Below, piece after piece: positions 54,235 through 64,000 of a stretch of 64,000 bases of DNA. The notes below the pieces were generated by a model that saw nothing but the letters and a program-made list of their open reading frames with translations, searched no databases and was not told where the DNA came from. The stretch comes from Narthecium ossifragum (lineage: Eukaryota > Streptophyta > Magnoliopsida > Dioscoreales > Nartheciaceae). Position numbers and translations under genes: made by a program. The DNA is taken from assembly GCA_963920575.1 (NCBI GenBank), contig OY986965.1, positions 20,440,929-20,504,928 of the forward strand, given 5' to 3'. How positions within the stretch are numbered: position 1 is the first letter of the stretch; each line of letters opens with the position of its first letter.

Positions 54235-55199
54235 TGTTAGTCCTAATATATTGTTTTGATGATGTCATATTATGCATGATGATAAAACATTGTTTTGATA
54301 TTAATATCCCTTAATTTTGAAACCATTAAAATCATATTTAAGATGTTTTTGTACTCGTGGTCGATGCGGCGGTTGATGCACGGATTAACCGTGGAAGTCA
54401 TTTTTGGGTTATAGGCCGACGGTCGATGTGATGGTCGATGGACCGATTAACCGTGACCTATGTGACCTTATGCGTTGAAGCGACGGTTGAATAAGGCATT
54501 GACCATGGGAAGCGTTTCTCCTCACAGAGGCTTACGGATGATGTGACGGTCGACCGTGAGGCTTGAAGGTCGATGCGTGGATCGACCGCAGCTCAAGAAG
54601 AACGCGACGGACAATGTGGCAGACAATGTGATGGTCGACCGCCAGTCAGGAATATAGCCGTTAAAGAGCCATTGGAGAAAGCATAAATTGTTGTTGTAAG
54701 GCTATTTTGAGGGCTTTTGAGCTCAGCTATAAATAGGAAGAAGTAGCAAACTTGCAAGAAGACTGAGGGGATTATTTGTAAACATTGTAACAAGTTTTAG
54801 TCTTCTTCTTGAGAGCTTAATCTTTGTAAAAGTACTTCAAATGTGAAGTATAACTTGTGAGAGACATCCAAGAGTGAACTTAGAGGATACCTAAGAGGTT
54901 GGGGCATATTGTAAGGTTACCAAGCACCCGTAAGCTTGGTAGAAATCTTATAAGAGGTATTGTAAGTAGTGGAAACTCAAGGAGGGCCTTGAGTGAAGTG
55001 GACGTAGGCAAGGTTTGCCGAACCACTATATAATCTGGTGCAATCTCCCTTAACTCTCATCTCTTATCCTTCATTTACTTGCTTTATTTTCTGCTCTTAT
55101 CATTTGCAAGCATACGATTTTATTAGACTTCTCCTCTCTATGTTTCCATAATTGATTTTCTTTTATAAAACTTAAGACCAACCCCCTCTTAGACCTTCA
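54235..55199 (+). mobile_element. solo LTR, 965 bp, inserted in gag
   Basis: It starts TGTTAGTCC and ends AGACCTTCA. It is flanked by identical 5-bp duplications GCTAT (54230-54234 and 55200-55204). Removing it joins GGC TAT to AAT CTT in frame, which confirms the insertion. It contains TATAAATAG near 54729 as a possible promoter. A set of quasi-palindromic words of the type GACGGTCGATG...ATTAACCGTG lies at 54368-54650. No internal domains are present, so it is a solo LTR; strand is set from the TATA box and is tentative. Confidence 0.9.
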
Positions 55200-55204
55200 G
55201 CTAT

Positions 55205-55600
55205 AATCTTAGGAAGATGAACAAGTTTAAAACGACTTACTTTGTAAAAGCATCTACTCATCCTCCAAGAATAACAAATGCACATACTTGTCATTATTGC
55301 TGTAAAATACGACATATTGCTCCCAATTGCTATGTTATGAAGAATGCTAGTGCTAATACTCTTTGGATACCAAAACATACTTCATCTATATATATGTTTA
55401 GAACTAACGCTAGTGGACCCAAAAAGATTTGGGTACCAAAAATCAAGATTTGATTCGCTTTGAAGGATTGCCTGGGATCTAAGGTTATGATCAATTTAAA
55501 GAAAAATAGTTGTAACTTGCTAATGGATGCTCAAGGCATATGACGGGGGACAAAACTATGCTTTCAATCTTTCATGAAAATGGAGGTATGAAAATAGTTA
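55205..55600 (+). pseudogene. copia-type gag zinc knuckle and protease start, degenerate
   Basis: Continuing the gag frame past the solo LTR: KTTYFVKASTHPPRI, CHYCCKIRHIAPNC (a CX2CX4HX4C knuckle) and GPKKIWVPK, stopping at 55453. Another frame at about 55520-55575 gives GCSRHMTGDKTMLSIF, the protease active-site neighbourhood (usually D-S-G-C-S-R-H-M-T-G-D). The Asp-Ser preceding it is lost. Integrase and polymerase are absent. Confidence 0.75.
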
Positions 55601-56364
55601 TTAAATGATACTTGATCCCTCCATTGGTATTCAAACTTGTTACTTCCTCTACAAGATTTGTGGTCTTCTAGCCTTTTTGTTCTCAACTTATTTCAAATGT
55701 ATTTTGTCAAAAATATTTTTCTTATGGTTTGTTGATGTGGATGTTTTGGATGAAATATCAATTTGAATGATTTGGAAAAAAAATACCTACATTTAATTTT
55801 TTGGTTGTCAAACTTGTATCTTGGTTTTAAACTTTTGTTGTTTGGAAACAAATGGTTGGAAATTTTTATTAAATCTGGTTTTTGGATGTGATCAAATACG
55901 CAATTGTTTGATCCCATTACAAACATGCATTTTGTATGTTAACTTATGTTTAAAGTTCAGTTTTTGCTGGGATTTATGTTTGACAATATTTTTTTTTATG
56001 GATTGGCTTTGGGAAATAATGATATGTATGTATTTGGTTTCTTGGTGGCTTGGATGGCTTAGCAGCAACCAATTACCTTGTTAGTACATTTCAATGTGTT
56101 TAAATCTGGTTTTTTGATATGATGAAATATGCAATTGTTTGATCCCTTTGCTAACTGGCATTTATGTATGTTAACTGATGTTTAAAGTTCAGTGTTTGCT
56201 AGGATTTAAGTTGGACAACATTTTTTTTAATGGATTGGCATTGAAAAATGATGATATACATGTATTTGGTTCTTTGGTGGGTTGGCAGCAACCAGCTGTC
56301 TTGCTGGTACATTTCAATGTGTTTAAATGACTTTTTGACATGATGAAATATGCAATTGTTTGAT
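55601..56364 (+). repeat. tandem repeat of about 220-231 bp, copies 1, 2 and start of 3
   Basis: The word GCAATTGTTTGAT occurs at 55900, 56131 and 56351. Each is followed by the same long sequence with gtatgttaac, TTTAAAGTTCAGTxTTTGCT and catttcaatgtgtttaaa. Periods are 231 and 220 bp. Copy 3 is broken at 56364 by an insertion and resumes at 58164. 55601-55870 has no recognised feature. Confidence 0.8.
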
Positions 56365-58163
56365 TGATAGAACTTGAAAAGTGTCGTGGCTTAACAAGTC
56401 TGTTCAAAATTATAAATTTATATTCAAACTACTAACTAACTACTTTAGAGGTAGTTAGCAGTGAGTCCGAGTCGAATCCACGGGGAATGCGTAGAAAAAT
56501 AATTAAACTACTAAACTCAATCTAAGTATTCCTACCGATAAGTTGGGAAAAGGTTCAGAATTGAAATTAAACTAAGTTTATGCTAAATGATTAATAAATA
56601 TGAGAAAAGGCATCAGGGAATTCTTAATCAATAACCAGGATTCTACCAGGTCTTCCTAAGAATAGAACTAGCTAACTAACCTGAATGGTTTTTCTAATGG
56701 TTGATAGGTGAATGGCTAGTTCTCCCTATCACTCAACAAGTTCTGGTTAGGATTCCTTGTCGACGAGAACAGTTATCTAAAATTCAGTGATCTAATGGTT
56801 AGTTATGATCATTGCTAATGAATCCTCTGATTAGGATGAATTCATCGCAATGAATAATAATAAAATGGATTTAGGTGTAAAGTCAAGATGGTTCTAGCAC
56901 CTTGAGGTCGCCAAATAGAATGTATCAAGGATTAGCAATTACTCTAGTGGTTCTAGCATTAGCGTAGTAGTACTAGCACTACGAAATCCCTAATCTTGAA
57001 TTAAGATGAATAACGGATTAAGAGTTGGCCATAATGGTTCCAGCATTATGTGTAATGGTCCTAGCATCACAAGACTCTTAATTTCGAGAAAAAAATCCTC
57101 ACATTCATGGTTCTAGCATGGATGATTTGATGAGAATTTCTAATCTCAAGCCCTAACATGCTCAAGACCTAGATCTAAGGTATAAAGGAACAAATCATTC
57201 ATCCAATAATAACAAAATTAAACCAAGTTCATAAAGAAATTAAGATCAATCCATACAAACCATTCAAAGAGGTATACAAGCCCTAAATCTTAGGAATCCC
57301 TAATAGAAATCATAGTTACATCATAAGAATCCCATCGTAAAAAGTTTAGCTACTCATCTTTTGAGTTTGATCGTGGATGAAGGTTGATGAAGCTCTTCCG
57401 CCATGGATTTTCTCCCAAAAGATTCTAAAAAGAAAAGTTAAAAAGAGTAAAAATAAACTAAGAAAGAGTGGTCCCTCTCCTTGGCCTCTAAGTAGCCAAG
57501 AGAGAGTCTAGAGAGCCCTCCAAAAACCCTAGAAAATGTCTATTTATAGCCTAGGTATCCCCCTTAACTCGGATTAGATCTGGGCCTTTGATTTTGCTTA
57601 ACAAATATCAAAGGATCGATCATTTAGGGGTGAAGATCGATCCTTTGAACCCAAATAACTGGTTGCGCCCGAGTAGGATCGATCATTTAAAAGTGAATGA
57701 TCGATCACGTGAAATATGGCTCTCAGTTGTCTCCGCTACAGTGAAAGGATCGATCCTTTAGGGGGGTAATGATCCATCCTTTGTTTCTGCGTATTTACTC
57801 TTTTGCCATTCAGACTGCGCCATTGGTACTAAAAATATTGTAACTTCTTCTAGGAAACTCGGAATCACGAACCGTAAAATTCTCCAAAAACTAGACTTCA
57901 AGAGATTTTCAACCTATATGGCACATCATCTGGTTCTTCTTGACCAGGTACAAGTTTAATCTTCAAAGCTAACCCATCTTCGTTCCTTTGACTTCTATGC
58001 TCCTAGCAGGTTCTTTATTTATTCGTTTTAGCACCAAACCTGATCTAATCTTCATTGAATGCTCTTATACCTGAAATACATCATAGACTATCAAAATAAC
58101 ATTGCTCGGAGACTAACGTGACCCAGTTAAAAGGGTGATTTGTGCACTTTTCACGTCTTATCA
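56365..58163. mobile_element. 1.8-kb solo-LTR-like insertion
   Basis: The ends read TGATAGAACTTGAAAAGTG and CACTTTTCACGTCTTATCA. They are TG...CA, and inverted to each other at 16 of 19 positions. Identical 5-bp duplications TTGAT flank it (56360-56364 and 58164-58168). The phrase GAGTCGAATCCACGGGGAAT near 56468 is familiar from plant gypsy LTRs. No coding domains are present. A 5-bp duplication and TG...CA ends favour a solo LTR. The extended inverted termini leave open a DNA transposon. It holds three GATCGATC palindromic units at 57609-57782. Confidence 0.75.
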
Positions 58164-58288
58164 TTGATCACATTGATAACTGGCATTTATGTATGTTAAT
58201 TGATGTTTAAAGTTCAGTTTTTGCTGAGATTTATGTTGGGCAACATTTTTTTATGGATTGGCATTGGGAAATGATGATATGCATGTAC
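58164..58288 (+). repeat. tandem repeat copy 3, remainder
   Basis: This resumes the 220-bp repeat after the insertion: ACTGGCATTTATGTATGTTA near 58183 and onward, with the same order as copies 1 and 2. It is cut near 58288 by LTR-family sequence. Confidence 0.8.
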
Positions 58289-59420
58289 TCCCCAACCCAA
58301 AAAATCCATCTAGACCGGAACGTGAGCCAACTAAACCTACTAACCGATGTCGCTCGAGGAGGAGGTTGGCAGAGACCAGGTGTCGGGCGAGGCAGAGGTT
58401 GCGGTAGAGTTCGATGCGATCCCATAGTAGGAGTCTACATACTTTCAGACCGTGAGTAGCCCGACAAAGTCCAACCGCCCTTCCAGCCTTACCACTAGCC
58501 ACCTTACCTGCAGGCAATACCATCCCCACAAACTCCAGCAGAACCCTCCAGCTCTTATGTTTCTTCTCTTTTCCTTCTTCTCTCCGCTGTCGCTAGGGTT
58601 TCATGGCAAAGGATGTTCCAATAGCTTGGAGAGGTAAGTAACAATTGGAGGAGCTGATCTAGGCCATCATAGGTCGGATTAATCATGGATTAGCGTATTG
58701 CGGTAGGATTCTTAACCTAACCCCTTGTTTAGGTGTTTTAGGTTGATTGAACCATTATTTCCTTTATTTCATTATGGTAGATGATGCTTCTAGGGTTTCT
58801 TAGTAACTGATTGGAGTTTGGTGTGATTTGATTTGGATTTATGCCGGATTTATGCAAGTTTTTTTCGGATTTCTGTAGGATTTTTGTTCTAAGTAAAACA
58901 ACTATGTTTGAGCTTAAATACAGACCCGTACATACACCATCTAAGATGATCTTAAACATGAAAGTTATAGATCTTTGAGTTTACTTTCAAACCTAAATGA
59001 TCTCATAGTTTTCACATTTATATAAGATTTGTTGTGAATTATTTTCTGTACTGTGTTGAAACAAGGTAAAGAGTTAAATTTGTGAAATTAAGTGGGAAAT
59101 TGATATCCAATTGACTTGATTCTTAGATATATTGATCTTAGTGACCTTTAGGACTGATCTGGAGGTTTTAGTTTTAATCCGAGGAATGTTTGATGTAATT
59201 ATGATCATTTTATCAAATCTGTTTTTAAACTGAAATTATAGATTTTCATTTAATTTCCTTTCCCCGATTGAACTAATTTTTGGATATGTGATTTAGGGTA
59301 TGGAAATGAGTACGCATATCAAATTTCTCATCAATTGGATGAATAGATTGAAAGTTATGCTCTTTTGAAGTTATTAGATTCGTTTCCTTGGATTTGATAA
59401 TTTGTTTTTTTTTCTCAATC

Positions 59421-59455
<35 letters not shown>

Positions 59456-60470
59456 CTAGGCCCTATGTGTAGTCATGCCTCCTGGGATGTGTAGAATAAA
59501 TGGGCCGAAGGTGTGCCCTAGTTATTATGTGAATTGTAGTTGTATATGGTTGTTATTATCTGTTTGGTCGAGGGTGTGCTCCGTTGTAGAATTTTGGTTG
59601 ACGGCTCCTGCATGTCTTCATAATGCCGAAATTCAGATTGCATGTATTGCTTAATTTGTTTGGTTAAACTCATGGAGGCTTGTAGGCATGTTGCGCCTAT
59701 GTTCGCTTTGTTTAGACCCTTACTATGTCTAGCCCTTTGGGGAGTTGTAAGCTATGTCTAGATTTGTATTTTGCTTGGCATACTGTTACATGCTTATACT
59801 TCTATATTAGTGCCTGAGCATTGCATGCATTTATTCGCATTAGAAACATAAGGTTAGGACGTGGGCGAATAGGGATTTCGCCGATCCGAGGGCTCGGGTA
59901 GCTCGGATCTAGCCTTAGGATCGAGGCTGGGTAGTAAGGTATAGAACGTGATTGTATTATGCTAAAATCTCTGTATTCTCGAGGTTGATATCTAGTTGGC
60001 TACAATTACTCTTATTGAGGTATAGATGTCATCCTAGGGTTCCAGTCTCAGTTTCAGTGCTAGGGGAAGTTACATACCACCTTGTGCCTTACCCCCTGTT
60101 GTTTCAGCGTTGAGCACTTGGTTGTAGAGAGGGACGACTGTGGACAGTGGAGGTCACAGAGAGCGTACCCATGGGTAGGCGATGGACGTAACGTGAGTTT
60201 CCCCTAAATGTGATATGGAACTTGGGACTTTGTAGTTCTCTTTTCTTTCAGTGTGATGTAGAATAGAACCCTTCTGAGCTTTATTGCTCACTCCTACCCG
60301 GGCTGCGTATCTAGGTACAGGCGCCAGCTCTTCTACTGTGACTCCAGCTGGACACACATTTGGCGGCGCGTTGGCTTCGGGAGATGCTTGAGGATCCTGA
60401 GGGCCTATGGCGCATTTACAGATCTTTTGTTGTACAATTATAATTTGAGGATTACATTATATGTATAATT
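58289..60470 (+). repeat. large gypsy-type LTR, copy D, partial and rearranged
   Basis: From about 58540 the sequence follows copy C in plus orientation. Landmarks include GGTTTCTTAGTAACTGATTGG near 58800, GTGGGCGAATAGGG near 59860, GCTCACTCCTACCCGGGCTG near 60290 and TTGGCGGCGCGTTGGCTTC near 60360. It fades after about 60470 without the terminal TGTGACA. The first 50 bp (58289-58340) instead carry the LTR terminal box in the opposite orientation (CAACCCAAAAAATCCATCTA). The copy is therefore a composite or has suffered an inversion. No target duplication was found. The frame at 58251-58529 is not credible as a gene. Confidence 0.7.
59424..59452 (+). repeat. (TA)n microsatellite
   Basis: Twenty-nine bases of perfect TA repeat inside LTR copy D. 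The corresponding position in copy C is not expanded. Confidence 0.9.
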
Positions 60471-60798
60471 TCCCTTTTTGAGGATCTTTGACGACAAGAG
60501 AGTAAAGTTCTCCTGAGCGAAGAAATATGGCTTAAAAAAAGAACTTTTGTCATCGCATTAAATACGGGATTCGAAAAGATATGGATAGAGAGGATAAACA
60601 GCGCGGTGGCACAACTTCCCAAAGAAAGGCAATGATTATATTTTAAAAAATTGGGAAAAAGGTCAAATCATGTCAAATGCGGTCACCTCGTCATTAAGGA
60701 AGAATTCCTTGATCATCACATGGGGGGCAAAATGTTAACCAAAATAATGGCTAACCAATCAATGATCGGCACGTATGCATAGCATATGTGACTGATGA
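60471..60798. other. unassigned spacer
   Basis: AT-rich sequence between LTR copies D and E with no recognised feature. It ends with the target site GATGA of copy E. Confidence 0.5.
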
Positions 60799-63754
60799 TG
60801 TCACACCCCCGACCCAGAAAACCCATCTGGGCCGAGGCATGAGGGAAAACCTACACTATTCACATCCGATACGGCGTGACAAATACCCAAAGCGGAATAA
60901 ATTTGAACTTAAAAGACTTCCAAGGGCATAAAGGTAAAACTAAATATTACATTGCGGAATAAAACTCAATCAAAAGAGGGAACATGATTTCATATGTTAA
61001 ACGTTAAGTACATCCTCCTCAAAGGTAACAATAAACAAATACTGCCAAAAATGTACATCTGTCCCTCTGAGACCTCAAACGCCTCCGGAAGTCGACGCGC
61101 CGCCAAGACCTGATCCAGCTGGAACCACCAAGGATGAGCTGATGCCTACACCTGTAAACGCAACCCGGATAGAAGTGAGCAATAAGCTCAGTAGGGTTCT
61201 ACTCTATTCTACTTCGCACAGGAAAGAAGGGAAACTAAAAAGTCCCGGGTTCTGTCTCATCTCTAAGGGAAACTCACGTTATGTCCACCGCATACCCCAG
61301 GGCACACGCTCTGTGACCTCAACTGTCAACAGCCGTCCGTCTCAACCACCAAGCGCCAAGCGCTGAACAACAAAAGGGTAGGACCCAGGGCAGCACGTAA
61401 CTTCCCTTAACACTGATACTGAGCATGAGACGAGAACTCTGGATGACCTCTACACCTCAAACAACAAATAGTAGCCAACTAGACCCATCCTCGAGAATAC
61501 AGAGATTTGGCATAACAATCACGCCCTAGTCCTTGCTACCCAGCCACAGTCCTAGAGCTACCCGAGAGCCTCGGATCGGCGAAGACCCTATTCACCCGCA
61601 CCCTAGCCTTATGATCTAATGTAAACAAGATGCATGCAATGCTCAGGCACAGATAAAGAGATATAAGCATGCAACAAGATAACATCAATTATACAAGACT
61701 AGGCATAGCCTATAACTAGCCAAAGGGGTGAGCATAGCAAGGGTCTCAAATACCGATAAGCTATACTAACAATACAACGATTAGAGCAAAGCGATAAACA
61801 CATATATACAATAGTCTTCAATGCTCTCTTACACCTAACAAACTAAGGTTCCACAGTTTCCCCGCAGGTAGTTGGCCAATAGCCAAGTGACAATAGCAAT
61901 CGAGCCAATTTCAGCATTACAACGGCGTCCACAGCCGTCAACCGAAATTGCTATAAAGGGATACAACCCTCGCCAAGCCAACAAGCAACACATTCAAGAT
62001 ATATAATCTACCAGTACAATGGGTTATGCCCCCGGCGCACGCCGGCAATCAGCGGGGCTATTAATCAAAGTAGTAAATCTATACTAAGCATGCATGGCAC
62101 ACCTCCGGCCCATTTATACTAAACATTCCCGGGGGGGTCGTCACTCCCCCGGTTACCCATAAAGCGATAGAGCAATCACAAACTATATTTATATAGATAT
62201 AACATGCTTTATCGGAAAACTGCTTGAAAACTGGTAGAAATCGGTAAACCGATCCGGAATACAAATCACGGCGTAATCCGAGGATAAACCAGTTAAAATC
62301 CTGATTAAAATATTATAATAATCCTTACCTATCATCGAGAAAGTCACCCGAGAAATTCGGGTCGAAAAGAAACCGAAAACATCAAATTCGGATCAATTAT
62401 ACAAATCAGCATATAAAGGATCGATCATCTTACCCGAGATGATCGATCATTTACATGGGTGATCACTGTCAAGGAGAGGTGATCGATCTTCCCTTTCAAG
62501 GGAGATCGATCCTCCTAAGAGTGTTCCCTGCCTGGGAAGGAGGGATCAATCTTCTTGTAAAGAAGATCGATCTTCCTTAGGATGGTGTTCTGTCTGGGGA
62601 AGAAGGATCGATCTGCTGGCACCAAAAGATCGATCTTCCTCAAACACACCCCCCGGTCAAGAAGAAAATCGATCATCTTGTCTCAAGAAGATCGATCTTC
62701 TTCAGACGGAGCAGAACACTAACAAACGAAAGATCGATCTTCTTCCCAAAAAAGAAAAAAGATTGATCCTTCATATGTCGGCAGGGAAGATGAATAGTGC
62801 ATGAGATCCAATTTCTTGGATTTGACCTATCAAAACGTATCAAAATAAAACCAAACTTGGTAGGCATGTGCAATTGGATGTGGGGAATCTAATGACACTA
62901 AGAAATCCAACTTTAGATAATGAAATCTTCCGAATTAAATCAAATGACCCGAAAACCGACAAAACCGACGAAAAACTGAATTTGTTGGATTTGATTTATC
63001 AAACAGCAATGGAATCCATTCAAACTTTGCAGGAAGGTGTATTTGATGATGGGAAATTCATTCATGCAATAAAAACCAAACTCAGATCATGAAATATCAG
63101 ATCTGAGTCCAACCCCGTCGAAAAACCGACAAAAATACGGAATTCATCTGAAAGAATACGGAACTGAAACCATAGCTAGCTCCTAAACATGGCAATGAAC
63201 TAGAATACAGAAAATCAAAGCATTCTAATACACACCATAGCCAGAAAACACAAAAAGGTGATCCTAGGGTTACCAACTCATAGGAATTGGGTATAAACAC
63301 CTACATGTATAGACGTGCAGGCGATCTACAAGATCCTCAACTCCGATCACCGCAGATCCACGCCGAAAAGCCGCAGCCCAAAGCTCCAGCCAGAAGCCCA
63401 CGAGGAGAGAGAGAGGAGAGAAGAGAAAAGAGAGAGAAGAGAGAGAAAAGAAAAAGCTTAAATAGAAAGCTGTAATCGATCACAACCGTCCGATTCGATC
63501 TCTCTCGATCGGGCTCCGATCTTCCGATCGGAAGCGCCCTTATGGTTCTAATCAAACACATTCATCAATCAAAGGCAATGTGTGTAACGCGGGTGTGAAA
63601 CTGACCACCATGGAGCATATTTACCAAATTGCCCCTGGGGTCAAAAACAGCGATGTGATCAACCGATCGCATCCCAAGGCCAACCGAGCCAAACCACAAA
63701 ACCAGACCCTCGACCTAACGCGGTCGGACCGGGTTGGACGTACGGGTCCTCACA
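60799..63754 (-). mobile_element. solo LTR, copy E, of the large gypsy-type family
   Basis: A clean 2956-bp unit from TGTCACACCC to GGGTCCTCACA, with identical duplications GATGA at 60794-60798 and 63755-63759. Reverse complemented it follows copy C along its whole length: it begins TGAGGACCCGTACG, contains the gatcggaagcgcc region near 63525 and a GA-rich leader-like part at 63400-63450, and ends in TGTGACA. No internal coding sequence is present. Because copy C joins chromovirus pre-LTR sequence, the family is assigned to Ty3/gypsy. Copies A and E share a palindromic array that B and C lack, so they form a subgroup. Confidence 0.93.
62415..62771. repeat. array of six GATCGATC palindromic units in LTR copy E
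   Basis: Units at about 62415-62452, 62475-62517, 62537-62578, 62600-62640, 62661-62703 and 62727-62771. Each consists of two purine-GATCGATC-pyrimidine arms (some with one change) around a 10-15-nt loop. They start about 60 bp apart. The spacers share words such as GTGTTC(C/T)(C)TG(C/T)CTGGG. Each unit can form a stem of 12 or more base pairs. Confidence 0.9.
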
Positions 63755-64000
63755 GATGACTTCTTGATCCATGATCTAATCGTCCAATTCAGTTGGTCGA
63801 CCATTAGATCTGATGTGCAAGGAAAAGTCATCAAACAAGTGCAATTGAGATACATGCAAGGAAGAGTTATCGACCAAGCAGTTGAAATACATACAAGGAG
63901 GAGTCATCGACTAAAGATGATTGTAAGGCATGCAGGGAAACATTGATGATTAAGCGTGATTGGGATGTGTGTAATGAAGGATCATTTGCCATGAGCGATC
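63755..64000. other. unassigned flank with a short tandem repeat
   Basis: A unit of about 39 bp (gatacatgcaaggaagagtt, then atcgacc) is repeated once around 63848-63915 with few changes. The frame at 63734-63946 spans the repeat and the LTR edge and is not supported as a gene. Confidence 0.45.

Noticed and set aside
62415..62771. CRISPR-like array (regular repeats with spacers)
   Set aside because: Units are palindromic and variable, spacers are related to one another, there are no cas genes, and the DNA is plant nuclear within an LTR.
62415..62771. GATCGATC words as a sign of bacterial contamination
   Set aside because: The units are embedded in a solo LTR with a plant-style target duplication and recur in copy A.
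63287..63475. 62-codon frame with an Arg/Glu-rich tail
   Set aside because: Comes from a GA-rich tract in solo LTR copy E.

Overview
This window is plant nuclear DNA. A spliced 22-exon villin gene, a GC-rich DTW-domain gene, and dense LTR, LINE, Mutator-like, hAT-like and PIF/Harbinger-like repeats all point to an angiosperm. The strong GC/CT bias of the DTW gene and of several leaders would suit a monocot, but that is only an impression. Two host genes are well supported: a villin (coding 27472-39864, +, about 984 aa) and a DTW-domain protein (49085-49966, +, 293 aa). Almost everything else is transposable-element sequence, much of it nested.

Left part (1-24700). An old, large LTR (copy A, from about 673) was entered by a younger solo LTR of the same family (B, 2247-5505, target duplication TAAAT). 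Copy A then breaks into a PIF/Harbinger-like transposase pseudogene (about 5636-6278) whose right terminus lies near 9023. A degenerate LINE on the minus strand fills about 11251-15660 and contains an inverted endonuclease piece. A Ty3/gypsy chromovirus-like remnant with its 3' LTR (C) lies at 15719-19820. A LINE ORF1 fragment follows at about 20895-21565, then a candidate gene-carrying Mutator-like unit (about 22107-23830) that was itself hit by a hAT-like MITE (22952-23313, 8-bp duplication).

Middle (24700-43850). The villin locus has a probable 5'UTR exon, a 2.3-kb leader intron, an 11-nt microexon and one GC-AG intron. About 450 bp past the villin stop lies a 3-kb element with 0.55-kb terminal inverted repeats, enclosing an intact three-exon gene model that may have been captured.

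Right part (43850-64000). A complete Ty1/copia element (43850-48600, minus strand, TSD TGGAG) has its polyprotein broken by one in-frame stop. The DTW gene follows, then a LINE fragment. Next comes a copia-type gag interrupted in frame by a solo LTR (54235-55199, TSD GCTAT). A 220-230-bp tandem repeat is split by a 1.8-kb solo-LTR-like insertion (56365-58163, TSD TTGAT). After these lie a partial LTR (D) and a clean solo LTR of the large family (E, 60799-63754, TSD GATGA).

The most unusual recurrent signal is a set of palindromic units, spaced about 58-70 bp apart, inside LTRs that look unrelated: the large gypsy-type LTR (copies A and E), the 1.8-kb insertion and, in a different sequence, the 965-bp LTR. 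No rRNA, tRNA or CRISPR was recognised. All coordinates and splice sites were read by eye; homology calls rest on remembered family motifs, not on searches.
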